A stretch of DNA of 64,000 nt from JAHJHG01 sp964463425 (GTDB taxonomy: Bacteria; Patescibacteriota; Microgenomatia; UBA8517). The notes under the pieces are model-generated. The model did no database searches and was not told where the DNA came from. It saw nothing but the letters and a program-made list of their open reading frames with translations. The stretch lies in contig CAYXBV010000002.1 of the NCBI GenBank assembly GCA_964463425.1, forward strand, positions 1 through 64,000. The letters run 5' to 3'. Position 1 is the stretch's first letter, and every line of letters starts with the position of its first letter. Below, piece by piece: positions 42,763 through 50,986 of this stretch. Made by a program: the position numbers and the translations under genes.

Positions 42763-42791
42763 AATATAGCAAATATAAACACAAATTGCAA
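42763..42791 (-). promoter_or_regulatory. Promoter of the receiver gene
   Basis: TTGCAA (42786-42791), a 17-nt spacer and TATATT (42763-42768), with TGC before the -10. A closer extended -10 (TGATAAAAT, 42731-42739) could serve as an alternative start. Confidence 0.55.
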
Positions 42792-42804
42792 TAATTATGG
42801 GGTT

Positions 42805-43188
42805 TTAATTGGAGTCTAAGTAAGCCTCTAAAATTAAGGCAGCAGAGTATGCATCTTCCAATTCTTTTCTTTTTTTTCTTTTTATCCCCGCTTCTAACGA
42901 TAATTCCTGAGCGCTGCGTGTTGTTAATGTTTCGTCCTGAAAATACAAGGGAAGCTTAAACTCTGTTTTTAGTTTCTCTCCAAATCTTTTAGACTCTTCT
43001 CCCATCTCCCCTTCTGACACACCAACAACAAGTTTTTCAATTTTCTCCTCCTCAATTATCTTTCCCAACTCTTTTATAAGAGCTGTATTCGACGCAAAAC
43101 GAATTACTCTATATGGCTCCGCTAGACGCGAGGTTGCCAAAGCAACGCCTATCTTTTTTTGTCCGTAATCAATTGCTAATATTCGCAT
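42805..43188 (-). CDS. ruvX: Pre-16S rRNA nuclease / RuvX (YqgF)
   Basis: 127-residue RNase H-fold protein implicated in 16S 5'-end maturation. Motifs: MRILAIDYGQKKIGVAL (catalytic Asp), KLVVGVSEGEMGEES, FQDETLTTRSAQ, and the last acidic site in ELEDAYSAALILEAYL. The ATG at 43188 matches the family start and overlaps the sortase gene by 20 nt; a longer TTG frame start is rejected. Confidence 0.92.
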   Translation of the reverse strand: MRILAIDYGQKKIGVALATSRLAEPYRVIRFASNTALIKELGKIIEEEKIEKLVVGVSEGEMGEESKRFGEKLKTEFKLPLYFQDETLTTRSAQELSLEAGIKRKKRKELEDAYSAALILEAYLDSN

Positions 43189-43852
43189 TTGTTTGTTCAA
43201 GAGGAGCAATTCTTGCTCTCACGATTAATCTTTTTGGTTTAAGTGGATGCCCCGGAGGGACACAGGTTACCAGTGTTAAAAACGAATCACTTTTATCCTG
43301 TTCTAATACCTCTATGTCTGTTGGTAAAACTTCAAGCATTTTCTCTACTATATATTTATAGACAACGCCATCATAGTCAACTTGAATTTCGTCTCCATCA
43401 TCAAGAGTCGGAAGTGTTGAAAATATCGACAAATAATCTTCTGGATCATAAAACTGGGGCAATATTGAATGACCAAACACAACTGCGTTTCCGTTCTTCC
43501 CCGGCAAAGCAGTTCCCGGATACTGAACAAGGCTTCCTGATAAATCCTCTCCCCCTATTGTAACTGTTGCTTTTTTAATTCCTAGTTTAGAAATTGAAAT
43601 TACATAGTGCGAGACGCTTGATATTGAAAAACTAGCGTCATCCGAATCGGCAAACCAATTACTAGCTTTTGTATAATCAACTTCTTCTAATGTGGCCTTT
43701 GAAGTACCTTGAACAATAGGGTTCAACAAAGTTGGATATTTTTGATTTGAAATAGACTGATAAGAAATAATGGGAAGTATAACGGAAACCAATATTACTA
43801 CTCCTGATATTCCAGAAACGACAGCGGCGATTTTTAATAACTTATTATCCAT
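43169..43852 (-). CDS. Sortase
   Basis: 227-residue membrane-anchored transpeptidase that attaches proteins to the cell surface. N-terminal anchor (about 7-30), then the sortase barrel with catalytic His (VVFGHSILPQ), Cys (LTLVTCVPPG) and Arg (PKRLIVRARI). The Leu-rich start GIKKATVTIGGEDLSGSLVQ is usual for class D/E-like enzymes. The cognate substrates are not evident here. It follows the large ASKHA/baseplate-J-like gene by 18 nt, hinting at a shared surface role. Confidence 0.93.
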   Translation of the reverse strand: MDNKLLKIAAVVSGISGVVILVSVILPIISYQSISNQKYPTLLNPIVQGTSKATLEEVDYTKASNWFADSDDASFSISSVSHYVISISKLGIKKATVTIGGEDLSGSLVQYPGTALPGKNGNAVVFGHSILPQFYDPEDYLSIFSTLPTLDDGDEIQVDYDGVVYKYIVEKMLEVLPTDIEVLEQDKSDSFLTLVTCVPPGHPLKPKRLIVRARIAPLEQTNANISN

Positions 43853-43870
43853 ATTTACGGAAGTGTTTTA

Positions 43871-46108
43871 TTACCGTTCAGCGGCAAGCTCTACCACTAT
43901 ATTCTTAACAACATGAGGAAGTGTCCCGAGCCATCCGGGCAATGGTGGGTTAAGATTTATTTCCGCTCTGGTAAATCCAGTAATCGAAGTTAAATAGTCT
44001 TTTGCAAGAATAATACTTTTCCCAGTTATCTTTTCTGATATGTCATCCGGTTTCATTTCAGGCAAAAGATTTACTTCCATATAAACAACTAGCTCATACA
44101 CTCCATCATCTTCATTCTCTAACTCAAAGCGCATGTCAATTTGATCTTCTCTTAAAACATACCCCGAAGGAATTTTGTCTTTTAAGACTTCTTTCGCAAA
44201 ATCCGTTAGGGCCAAACTTTCAACCACTAAGCCCGATATATCGAGAGAAAGAGATAACTTCAAATTGTCGGCCTCGTCACCGACCTTATCGCTAAAGTTT
44301 ATTTCGTCTGGATCTGCTTCCACAGACTCTTCAATAAAATATTGATCTCCTGATGCTTTTTGGGCTAGTTCAGTTTTCGCCTCTTCAAGAAGCTCATCTG
44401 TTAAATCCTTTTCTAGATCCTCTAAGTCTTCTTCCGACACAGCCGATATTTGGCGACTTGAGCCACCCGAGAAATCTGAAATAGCTACCGCGTCAACTTC
44501 TGCCTTGGGGTAGTTTCCAACTGAAAAGCTTTCATCTTTAGCCAAATTATATTCTGCTCCAATTCCTACGGCGACCACGTCAACGGTGTCTGTTCCTGGC
44601 GAGCTTGGAGAAAGAGCTGCTGACACCGATGCTTCATCTGCTAGAGCAAATTTTGAATCATTCGTAGAATAAATAAACGTCCCCACTGGAAGTGTTAATG
44701 ACTGAGCTGTTCCATTTTGGATTGTAACACTACCTTTTGCTTTTTCTCCGATCGTCTTTGTGCCACTCGTTGGAGTTGTCCTTTCCCCTGAAACACTCGT
44801 CTCTATTGTGTTTCCCGGTAATACTCCTTTCGCAAAGTTTGAACTTGAAACATCAGGGTCTATAAAAATAATCATCTTTTCCTCTAGTTTTTTAGGAGAC
44901 ACATAAATTGTCACAACCGCCTTGGGCAAAAACCACCAAGAAATAAAACCTGCAACAATAAGAATTATGAGAGAAACTCCTCCGATGACCATCGTCTTTT
45001 TCCCACCAATTTTTACTTTAGTCTTCTTAGAAGACATTGAAGCAATGTTCAGTTTTACTTTTCGTATAATACTTGAGAAAAAATTGTCTTTTAATTTATT
45101 CGCCTGCTGTGGCTTTTCTTTTGCTTGAGTGCTATCAGCAACTTCTTTTTGCGGTTGGGTACCTTGCTCTTCTTGCTCAAGGATTTTCGTTTCTGTTTCG
45201 ACGCCAACATCTTTCTTGTCACCAGAGGTCACATCTTGTCCAACCATAAAACCAACATCTTCGGGCCTTGTCGGACCATCTGTGGTTGTACTTGAAACAC
45301 TTGTCGCCGGAGTGCTTTTTTCTTCTTTTTCCTCCTCTTTTTTGTCAAGAAAAGAAACGTCGGCGATTTCAGATGCTCCAGCTAAAGACACAGCGTGCAC
45401 TTTCCTTTTAGGAGTAATCACTTCAATTTTGGGAGTGTGAAGAAATTTTATCTTTTCATATTTATCCCAATTCGCCTTCAAGAGAGCCTGTTTTGTTTCT
45501 TCAAGTTCTCCCTCTTTTCCATCATAAAGAAGAAATCTGGAAGGAAGATTTTCACCATCAGCAAACCTTGTTAAACCTTCTGCTACGTCATCAACAATAG
45601 ACACGCTTCTGGCAATGTTTGCCGTTCCAACTAAATTACCTAATCTAAAAATAGAAAGCTCTATATTCTGACTTCCTACGCCCATAACTACTCCACTTAA
45701 AGGAGATCCTTCTTCTGCTTTAACCAAATGTGCCATTACTTCTGGCAGTACAACGAATCCTACCGGCGTTAAAGAAAGTTCTGCGCATATTTTTTTAAGA
45801 GTTTTTAAATATTCTGCTTTTATTTGCCCCTTTGACACCCAAGTTGAAGACACACCAAACACGGTTTTTGAAGGCTCTTTGGCGTCTTCTGGGAAGGATG
45901 ATACTGCTGCCGAGAGAACGGTGTCGCAAGCATTTGTTAACTCATCTTCGGAGGCCCAAGCCGCTGGAGGACTTACAGCAATAACTCTTGCTTTATTGTC
46001 AACAATTTCCCAAATACCTGATTGCACCCACTCAGGTTCTATGACGAGCGCCCAATAATATTCTATTGTTTTCTCTTCTTTTGTTGATAAAAAACTTTTA
46101 AAATCCAT
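43871..46108 (-). CDS. Large single-pass protein: ASKHA (PilM/FtsA-like) plus baseplate-J-like domain
   Basis: 745 residues. The cytoplasmic N-terminal part (about 15-250) resembles the actin-like ASKHA fold of PilM/FtsA, with phosphate-loop-like segments ALVIEPEWVQSGIWEI and GVVMGVGSQNIELSIFRLGN. A charged, low-complexity linker (about 250-365) follows, then one transmembrane helix (about 371-393). The external part includes a segment like baseplate protein J (about 444-530, GEKAKGSVTIQNGT and LPVGTFIYST), an acidic helical stretch and a C-terminal beta-rich domain. I infer a cell-surface machine component coupled to the sortase downstream. Function is unknown and the domain calls are by eye. 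Confidence 0.7.
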   Translation of the reverse strand: MDFKSFLSTKEEKTIEYYWALVIEPEWVQSGIWEIVDNKARVIAVSPPAAWASEDELTNACDTVLSAAVSSFPEDAKEPSKTVFGVSSTWVSKGQIKAEYLKTLKKICAELSLTPVGFVVLPEVMAHLVKAEEGSPLSGVVMGVGSQNIELSIFRLGNLVGTANIARSVSIVDDVAEGLTRFADGENLPSRFLLYDGKEGELEETKQALLKANWDKYEKIKFLHTPKIEVITPKRKVHAVSLAGASEIADVSFLDKKEEEKEEKSTPATSVSSTTTDGPTRPEDVGFMVGQDVTSGDKKDVGVETETKILEQEEQGTQPQKEVADSTQAKEKPQQANKLKDNFFSSIIRKVKLNIASMSSKKTKVKIGGKKTMVIGGVSLIILIVAGFISWWFLPKAVVTIYVSPKKLEEKMIIFIDPDVSSSNFAKGVLPGNTIETSVSGERTTPTSGTKTIGEKAKGSVTIQNGTAQSLTLPVGTFIYSTNDSKFALADEASVSAALSPSSPGTDTVDVVAVGIGAEYNLAKDESFSVGNYPKAEVDAVAISDFSGGSSRQISAVSEEDLEDLEKDLTDELLEEAKTELAQKASGDQYFIEESVEADPDEINFSDKVGDEADNLKLSLSLDISGLVVESLALTDFAKEVLKDKIPSGYVLREDQIDMRFELENEDDGVYELVVYMEVNLLPEMKPDDISEKITGKSIILAKDYLTSITGFTRAEINLNPPLPGWLGTLPHVVKNIVVELAAER

Positions 46109-46122
46109 ATATATCCATACAC

Positions 46123-47898
46123 TTACTTCTCTGCTCTTGCATAGAGTCGCATTGTTCCTGCCCCGATTTTCTCTTGCCTAAATATCTTAACACGCCCAAT
46201 TTCAGAAGTGGAGGAAACGTGCGGACCACCACATACTTCTTTTGAAAACCACCCACCTTTAGGATCACCCACTGTATATATCTTAACTTTTTGGTCATAC
46301 TTTTCTCCAAAAAAAGCCAGGGCACCATCTTTTTTGGCTTGATCTAAGCTTGCCGTCTTAAAACCAATTAGTAACCCTTTTTCAATTTGCTCATTTATCA
46401 TGTCCTCAACTTCTTTAACTTCGCTACCTGTTAACTTTTGAGTATGCGTAAAATCAAAACGTAGTCTTTCTGCTGTAATATTTGAGCCTTTCTGTTGAAC
46501 ATGGTCTCCTAATATTTTTCTTAATGATGCGTGTAATAAATGTGTGGCAGTATGCAACCTGGTAACTTCTACCGACGAATCTGCCAATCCACCTTTAAAC
46601 ATTCCTGCGCTTGCTGTTCTTGAAAGTTTTTGGTGTTTTTCTAATTTTTTCTCAAACTTAATCCTGTCTTTTTTGGCAAGCTTCTCACCCCGAACATTCA
46701 AAAAGATTTCTTGAGCAACTTCGAACGGTATTCCGTATGTTTGATAAAGATCGAATGGTTGAATTTTCATATTCTTGATTACCAGCTGGACACCCTTACC
46801 CAAAACTTTCATAAAATTATTCACTTCGCTTCCAAGTTTTGCAGACATACTTGCATTATTCGTTTTTTCAATAATTTTTGTACTTAATTCTGTTGTTGAA
46901 ACATCTCCCGACAGCTCTCGCACCCTCAGTGCCGCGTTTCGAATTAGTCTGCGCAATATGTATCCTTGTAACTTATTGCTTGGCTCAACTCCTTCTTCAA
47001 ATAGTTTTGCAGCAGCCCTGAAGTGATCAGCTATAATTCTAAAACTCCTGTCTTGCTTCACGTTTGTCCCGTATTTAAGTCCGGTTTCCTTTTCAATTAC
47101 ACTAATTATCTTCTTAAGCGATTCTATTTGAAATATATCAGGGTTGTTGTTAACTGCAGCTGTCATTCGTTCTAGTCCGCCACCAAAATCAACATTTTTA
47201 TGAGGCAATTCTTCCAATTGGCCATCCGCCTTTTTAATGTATTCAATAAAAACTGAATTACCAATTTCCATAAATCTTCCGCATCCGCAATTAGGATGAC
47301 ACTCTTTCCCATATTTAGGATCGTGCTCTATCTGAGTAAATTCAAAAAAGACTTCTGAGTCAGGACCACCAATTTCACCGACCGGCATTTTGTCGGGAGA
47401 GCCTGAGCGGGACCACCAATTCTCTTTTACTCCGTAAAAATGAATTCTTTCTTTGGGTATGCCAATTTTTTCCCAAATTTTGGCTGATTCTTCGTCTTTG
47501 GGCACCCCCTTCGTTCCCTCAAAAACGCTTACCCAAAGTTTTTCTTTTGGTAGGCCCAATTCCTTTATTAAAAATTCCAAAAACCAACTTAACTGTTCTT
47601 CTTTAAAATAGTTTCCTAGCGACCAGTTCCCCAACATTTCAAAAAACGTAGTATGGCGATTGTCTCCCACTTCATCCATATCTTCCAATCTCAAGCATGG
47701 CTGCGAGTTAACCAACCTATTACCTTCGGGGTGTGATTCACCAGTTAAATACGGTATAAGCTGCTGCATTCCTGAGGAAGTAAATAGCGTGGTTGGGTCG
47801 TCTAGGGGCACAAGAGGAGCAAAACTAATTTCTTTATGATTTCTTGGCTCTACTTTAAAAAAAGCCAAATATTTTTTGCGAATTTCATCCAAGGTCAT
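46123..47898 (-). CDS. alaS: Alanyl-tRNA synthetase, short form
   Basis: Charges tRNA-Ala. 591 residues: class II catalytic core (NRHTTFFEMLGNWSLGNYF; DFGGGLERM), tRNA-recognition region (LRRLIRNAALRVREL), and editing domain with zinc-ligand motifs HTATHLLH and CGGPHV. The protein ends right after the editing domain (AGTMRLYARAEK). The oligomerisation helix and C-Ala (DHHA1) domain of the usual 870-residue enzyme are absent. The next gene starts 14 nt later, so no fragment remains. TATAAT is 6 nt before ATG. Confidence 0.94.
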   Translation of the reverse strand: MTLDEIRKKYLAFFKVEPRNHKEISFAPLVPLDDPTTLFTSSGMQQLIPYLTGESHPEGNRLVNSQPCLRLEDMDEVGDNRHTTFFEMLGNWSLGNYFKEEQLSWFLEFLIKELGLPKEKLWVSVFEGTKGVPKDEESAKIWEKIGIPKERIHFYGVKENWWSRSGSPDKMPVGEIGGPDSEVFFEFTQIEHDPKYGKECHPNCGCGRFMEIGNSVFIEYIKKADGQLEELPHKNVDFGGGLERMTAAVNNNPDIFQIESLKKIISVIEKETGLKYGTNVKQDRSFRIIADHFRAAAKLFEEGVEPSNKLQGYILRRLIRNAALRVRELSGDVSTTELSTKIIEKTNNASMSAKLGSEVNNFMKVLGKGVQLVIKNMKIQPFDLYQTYGIPFEVAQEIFLNVRGEKLAKKDRIKFEKKLEKHQKLSRTASAGMFKGGLADSSVEVTRLHTATHLLHASLRKILGDHVQQKGSNITAERLRFDFTHTQKLTGSEVKEVEDMINEQIEKGLLIGFKTASLDQAKKDGALAFFGEKYDQKVKIYTVGDPKGGWFSKEVCGGPHVSSTSEIGRVKIFRQEKIGAGTMRLYARAEK

Positions 47899-47904
47899 GC
47901 CTGA

Positions 47905-47910
47905 ATTATA
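47905..47910 (-). promoter_or_regulatory. -10 box of alaS (leaderless)
   Basis: TATAAT ends 6 nt before the alaS ATG, with no Shine-Dalgarno. Confidence 0.55.
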
Positions 47911-47926
47911 TCGTTTATTAATATCC

Positions 47927-48181
47927 TTATCTAGAGGGCTCTTGGGAAGATTGACCGTGTGCCTTCATTTTTTTATTTCTTCTTAAAATTTCGATTACCC
48001 CTGTTAATTTGTCGGGGCGAATCAATCCTCCACCCAAAATGGCGTCTTCTAAAATGCTGTTTAATCTTTTTAGTGCCTTTCTGAGATCAATAATTATCAA
48101 TATTACCTGAGCACCGACAATCACGAGAAGTGTTGTTAGTGAAATGACTACTGCAATTAAAAGTTTTTGAACAGGATCCAT
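47927..48181 (-). CDS. Small membrane-anchored protein
   Basis: 84 residues, not recognised. One N-terminal transmembrane helix (about 7-32), then an amphipathic helix (DLRKALKRLNSILEDAI) and a basic C-terminus. It lies 2 nt after the RodZ-like gene, so it is probably part of the ftsK operon and may act in the divisome or at the envelope; that is inference from position. Confidence 0.65.
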   Translation of the reverse strand: MDPVQKLLIAVVISLTTLLVIVGAQVILIIIDLRKALKRLNSILEDAILGGGLIRPDKLTGVIEILRRNKKMKAHGQSSQEPSR

Positions 48182-48183
48182 AT

Positions 48184-48813
48184 TTATTGTTCTAGCTCTG
48201 GATATATTTTACGTCGAACAACTGTCTCTTTACCAGACCTTGAAACCGCCCTGACTACTATTTCTTCTGTTCCCTCAAATATTTCAATTTCCGCCTTATA
48301 GCTTCCATCCTCTTCAACAAGCGTAGGTTGATTGTTAATCTTCATCGTTGCGTCTTGGTCTGTTTTTCCTGACACAACTAATATGTTTTGTTTAACTACT
48401 TGTTCTTCGCGAGGTTCATCAACTATAAGTCTTGGGGGGCTCACGAAATTTGAATACTGAAAAGCAAGATAACCCAAAACAGTAACAGCAATCATAACTA
48501 TTCCAACTATGAATGTTAACTTTGGACTCCACATAAATTTTTTTGCAACGTCTGGCTTTGGATTAACAGGAAGCACTCTTGGAGGATAATCTCTTCTTAA
48601 AAAAGCAACAGCTTGTCTTTCGTCTAATTTTAAATATTTAGATATTTTCTTCACAAAACCAATAACAACCGGGTATTCTGGCAGTGTTTCCCAATTTTCT
48701 TTTTCTATCGAAATGATAAATTCCTTTTTAATCTTTGTCTCGTTGGCAATTTTTTCTTGCGAAAATCTTTTTTTGACACGAGCTTCTTTTAAAAAAATAC
48801 CAATTGTTTTCAT
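48184..48813 (-). CDS. RodZ-like protein (HTH, TM, external domain)
   Basis: 209 residues. An N-terminal HTH of the RodZ type (residues about 5-60, EARVKKRFSQEKIANETKI; GFVKKISKYLKLDERQAV), one transmembrane helix (about 96-117), and an external beta-rich domain (about 128-205, LIVDEPREEQVVKQNILVV). RodZ links the MreB cytoskeleton to the wall in rods; no mreB is visible in this window. It is 14 nt downstream of ftsK. Confidence 0.8.
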   Translation of the reverse strand: MKTIGIFLKEARVKKRFSQEKIANETKIKKEFIISIEKENWETLPEYPVVIGFVKKISKYLKLDERQAVAFLRRDYPPRVLPVNPKPDVAKKFMWSPKLTFIVGIVMIAVTVLGYLAFQYSNFVSPPRLIVDEPREEQVVKQNILVVSGKTDQDATMKINNQPTLVEEDGSYKAEIEIFEGTEEIVVRAVSRSGKETVVRRKIYPELEQ

Positions 48814-48827
48814 CTTAAATATTTAAT

Positions 48828-50930
48828 TTAGGTAGCGGATTGCCCTTCCGAAGGTGGAGCAGACAAAAACTCTTCCGGGCTCTGAATTAGAACATCTCTT
48901 GGCTTTGAACCCTCAGATGGCCCTATTGCCCCGGCTGCCTCTAATTGATCAACAATCCTTGCTGCCCTAGCATACCCTATCGACAGCCTTCTTTGAAGAA
49001 GAGAAGCCGAAGCTCTGTCATATTGACAAATAACTTCAACGGCGGCCTTAAAAAGTTCATCTAATTCTTCGTCCAAGCCTGGGATCACAGTTGTTCCTGG
49101 TTTTGGCATGGAAACAACTTCTTCTGTATATTGGGGTTCAATTCCTTGGTTTTTAAGAAATGACACAAGATCTGTAATTTCCTTATCTGTAACAAATGCT
49201 CCTTGAATTCTCATTGGCTTTGCTTGGTCAGGAGGTAAATAAAGCATGTCTCCTTTTCCCAAAAGTTTTTCGGCCCCCTGCATATCAAGAATTACCCTGG
49301 AATCAACTTGTGAAGAAACCGCAAAAGCTATTCTGCAAGGAATATTTGCTTTGATTAACCCTGTGATAACATCCACAGAAGGTCTCTGAGTCGAAAGAAT
49401 CATGTGAATTCCGGTTGCCCTACTCATCTGAGCGATTCTGGTTATTGCATCTTCCACCTCAACTGGAGAGAAAAGCATAATGTCGGCAAGTTCGTCAATC
49501 ACAACCACAATATGTGGCAATGCCTGGAATCCAGACATTTCATTGTAAGTTGCCATATTTCTAACTCCAGCTTGAGCAAATAATTTGTATCGCCTGTCCA
49601 TTTCAGAAAGAACCCACCTGAGAGCTGAAATCACCTTTTTGGGATCAACGATTACGGGCGATAAAAGATGAGGAATACCGTTATAACCAGTCAACTCAAC
49701 TCTCTTTGGGTCTACCATAATAAATTTAACTTCCGAAGGAGCCGCCCTGAAAAGAAGAGAGGAAAGAAAAGTGTTAATACAAACGCTTTTACCAGATCCC
49801 GTTTGCCCAGCGATAAGAATATGTGGCATAAGAGCTAGGTCAGCGACTAAAGACTTACCAGAAACATCTAAGCCTAATGCCAAAGATAACTTCGAACTGG
49901 CGTCTTTCATCGAATCTGACTGAAGCATTTTCTTTAAGGGAACAAATTCTGGACTTCTATTTGGCAATTCTATTCCAACCAAAGCCCGACCTGGAATTGG
50001 TGCTTCTATTCTTATCGTTCCCGTTGGAGCTGCTAAAGCCAATGCCAAATCTCGCTCTAAAGAGGTAATTTTTGACAATTTGGTTCCTAGGGCAACCTCA
50101 AGCGCATATTGAGTTACGGCTGGACCGAGATTAACCTCAACAACTCGAGCAGTTATTCCAAATGATTCGAGTGTTTGCTCTATTATATGAGCATTACCTT
50201 TTATGTCGCCTCTATCTGCCTTGCCAGTTTGAGCTTCTGACAAAATACTAAGAGGAGGGTGTTTCCATACCTTGTCTTCACCAGGTATGTTGCTCACTAA
50301 TTTGGGCTCAAGCGCTTCTTTTGTAACACCCTTTTTTGGGATTTTAGCAGTAGGCACAGGGGGTCGCTGACTTCCTGATACCTTGAGTTTTCTTTTGGTT
50401 AAATTCTCGGCTTTCCGTATTGCTTTTCCTCCTACCAAATAATGTTTGACTTGGGTGAGCAAGTTTCCAAAAAAAACAATCAGCTGGTCAACCGAAGTAT
50501 TAAACAAGATAACGAGACCAATAATACTCGTTCCAAAAAGGATAATAAAAGCGCCAACAGAAGTAATAAGCGTCGCCACTCCGTCCCAAGAGTATTTCCC
50601 TAATTTACCAGCCCTTGTTATTGTCAACATCGATATGAAAAACAAGAGACCTCCAACTAAAACATTTGGCTGGGCAAAAGGAGTTTTAATTTTGGTCAAC
50701 AAAAATCCAGCAGACAGTAAAACAAAAGGTAAAAATATCGTGGTCCACGAAAGATAAGAAACCAAGAAATCATTTAACTTAACTAAAACAACTCCCTGTC
50801 TAGCAAAAGAAACTATAATTAATCCCGCTAAGGAAAAGAAAAAGATTTGTCCAATAGAATGAATCGTTCCTTTTTTGAGTTTTAACTTAAAAGAGCTTTT
50901 TGCTCGTTTTTTACGCTTCTTTTTAGCCAT
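48828..50930 (-). CDS. ftsK: DNA translocase FtsK
   Basis: Septal DNA pump that clears chromosomes during division. 700 residues: basic start, four or so membrane helices (about 25-165), short linker, alpha/beta motor with Walker A GQTGSGKSV and Walker B VVVIDELADIM, TQRPSVDVITGLIKANIP, and a C-terminal winged-helix gamma domain (about 625-690, LLQRRLSIGYARAARIVDQL). TATAAT lies 6 nt before the ATG, so it heads a leaderless operon with the RodZ-like gene. Confidence 0.96.
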   Translation of the reverse strand: MAKKKRKKRAKSSFKLKLKKGTIHSIGQIFFFSLAGLIIVSFARQGVVLVKLNDFLVSYLSWTTIFLPFVLLSAGFLLTKIKTPFAQPNVLVGGLLFFISMLTITRAGKLGKYSWDGVATLITSVGAFIILFGTSIIGLVILFNTSVDQLIVFFGNLLTQVKHYLVGGKAIRKAENLTKRKLKVSGSQRPPVPTAKIPKKGVTKEALEPKLVSNIPGEDKVWKHPPLSILSEAQTGKADRGDIKGNAHIIEQTLESFGITARVVEVNLGPAVTQYALEVALGTKLSKITSLERDLALALAAPTGTIRIEAPIPGRALVGIELPNRSPEFVPLKKMLQSDSMKDASSKLSLALGLDVSGKSLVADLALMPHILIAGQTGSGKSVCINTFLSSLLFRAAPSEVKFIMVDPKRVELTGYNGIPHLLSPVIVDPKKVISALRWVLSEMDRRYKLFAQAGVRNMATYNEMSGFQALPHIVVVIDELADIMLFSPVEVEDAITRIAQMSRATGIHMILSTQRPSVDVITGLIKANIPCRIAFAVSSQVDSRVILDMQGAEKLLGKGDMLYLPPDQAKPMRIQGAFVTDKEITDLVSFLKNQGIEPQYTEEVVSMPKPGTTVIPGLDEELDELFKAAVEVICQYDRASASLLQRRLSIGYARAARIVDQLEAAGAIGPSEGSKPRDVLIQSPEEFLSAPPSEGQSAT

Positions 50931-50936
50931 AAATTC

Positions 50937-50942
50937 ATTATA
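50937..50942 (-). promoter_or_regulatory. -10 box of ftsK operon (leaderless)
   Basis: TATAAT ends 6 nt before the ftsK ATG. Confidence 0.55.
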
Positions 50943-50986
50943 TGATACTCATACATGCTTGTCTAAACCCGTACTGGCTTTAATAG

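Noticed and set aside
43871..46108. Prophage or contractile-tail remnant, because of the baseplate-J-like segment
   Set aside because: No other tail, capsid, integrase or terminase genes are nearby; neighbours are alaS, sortase and ruvX, and the protein has a membrane helix.
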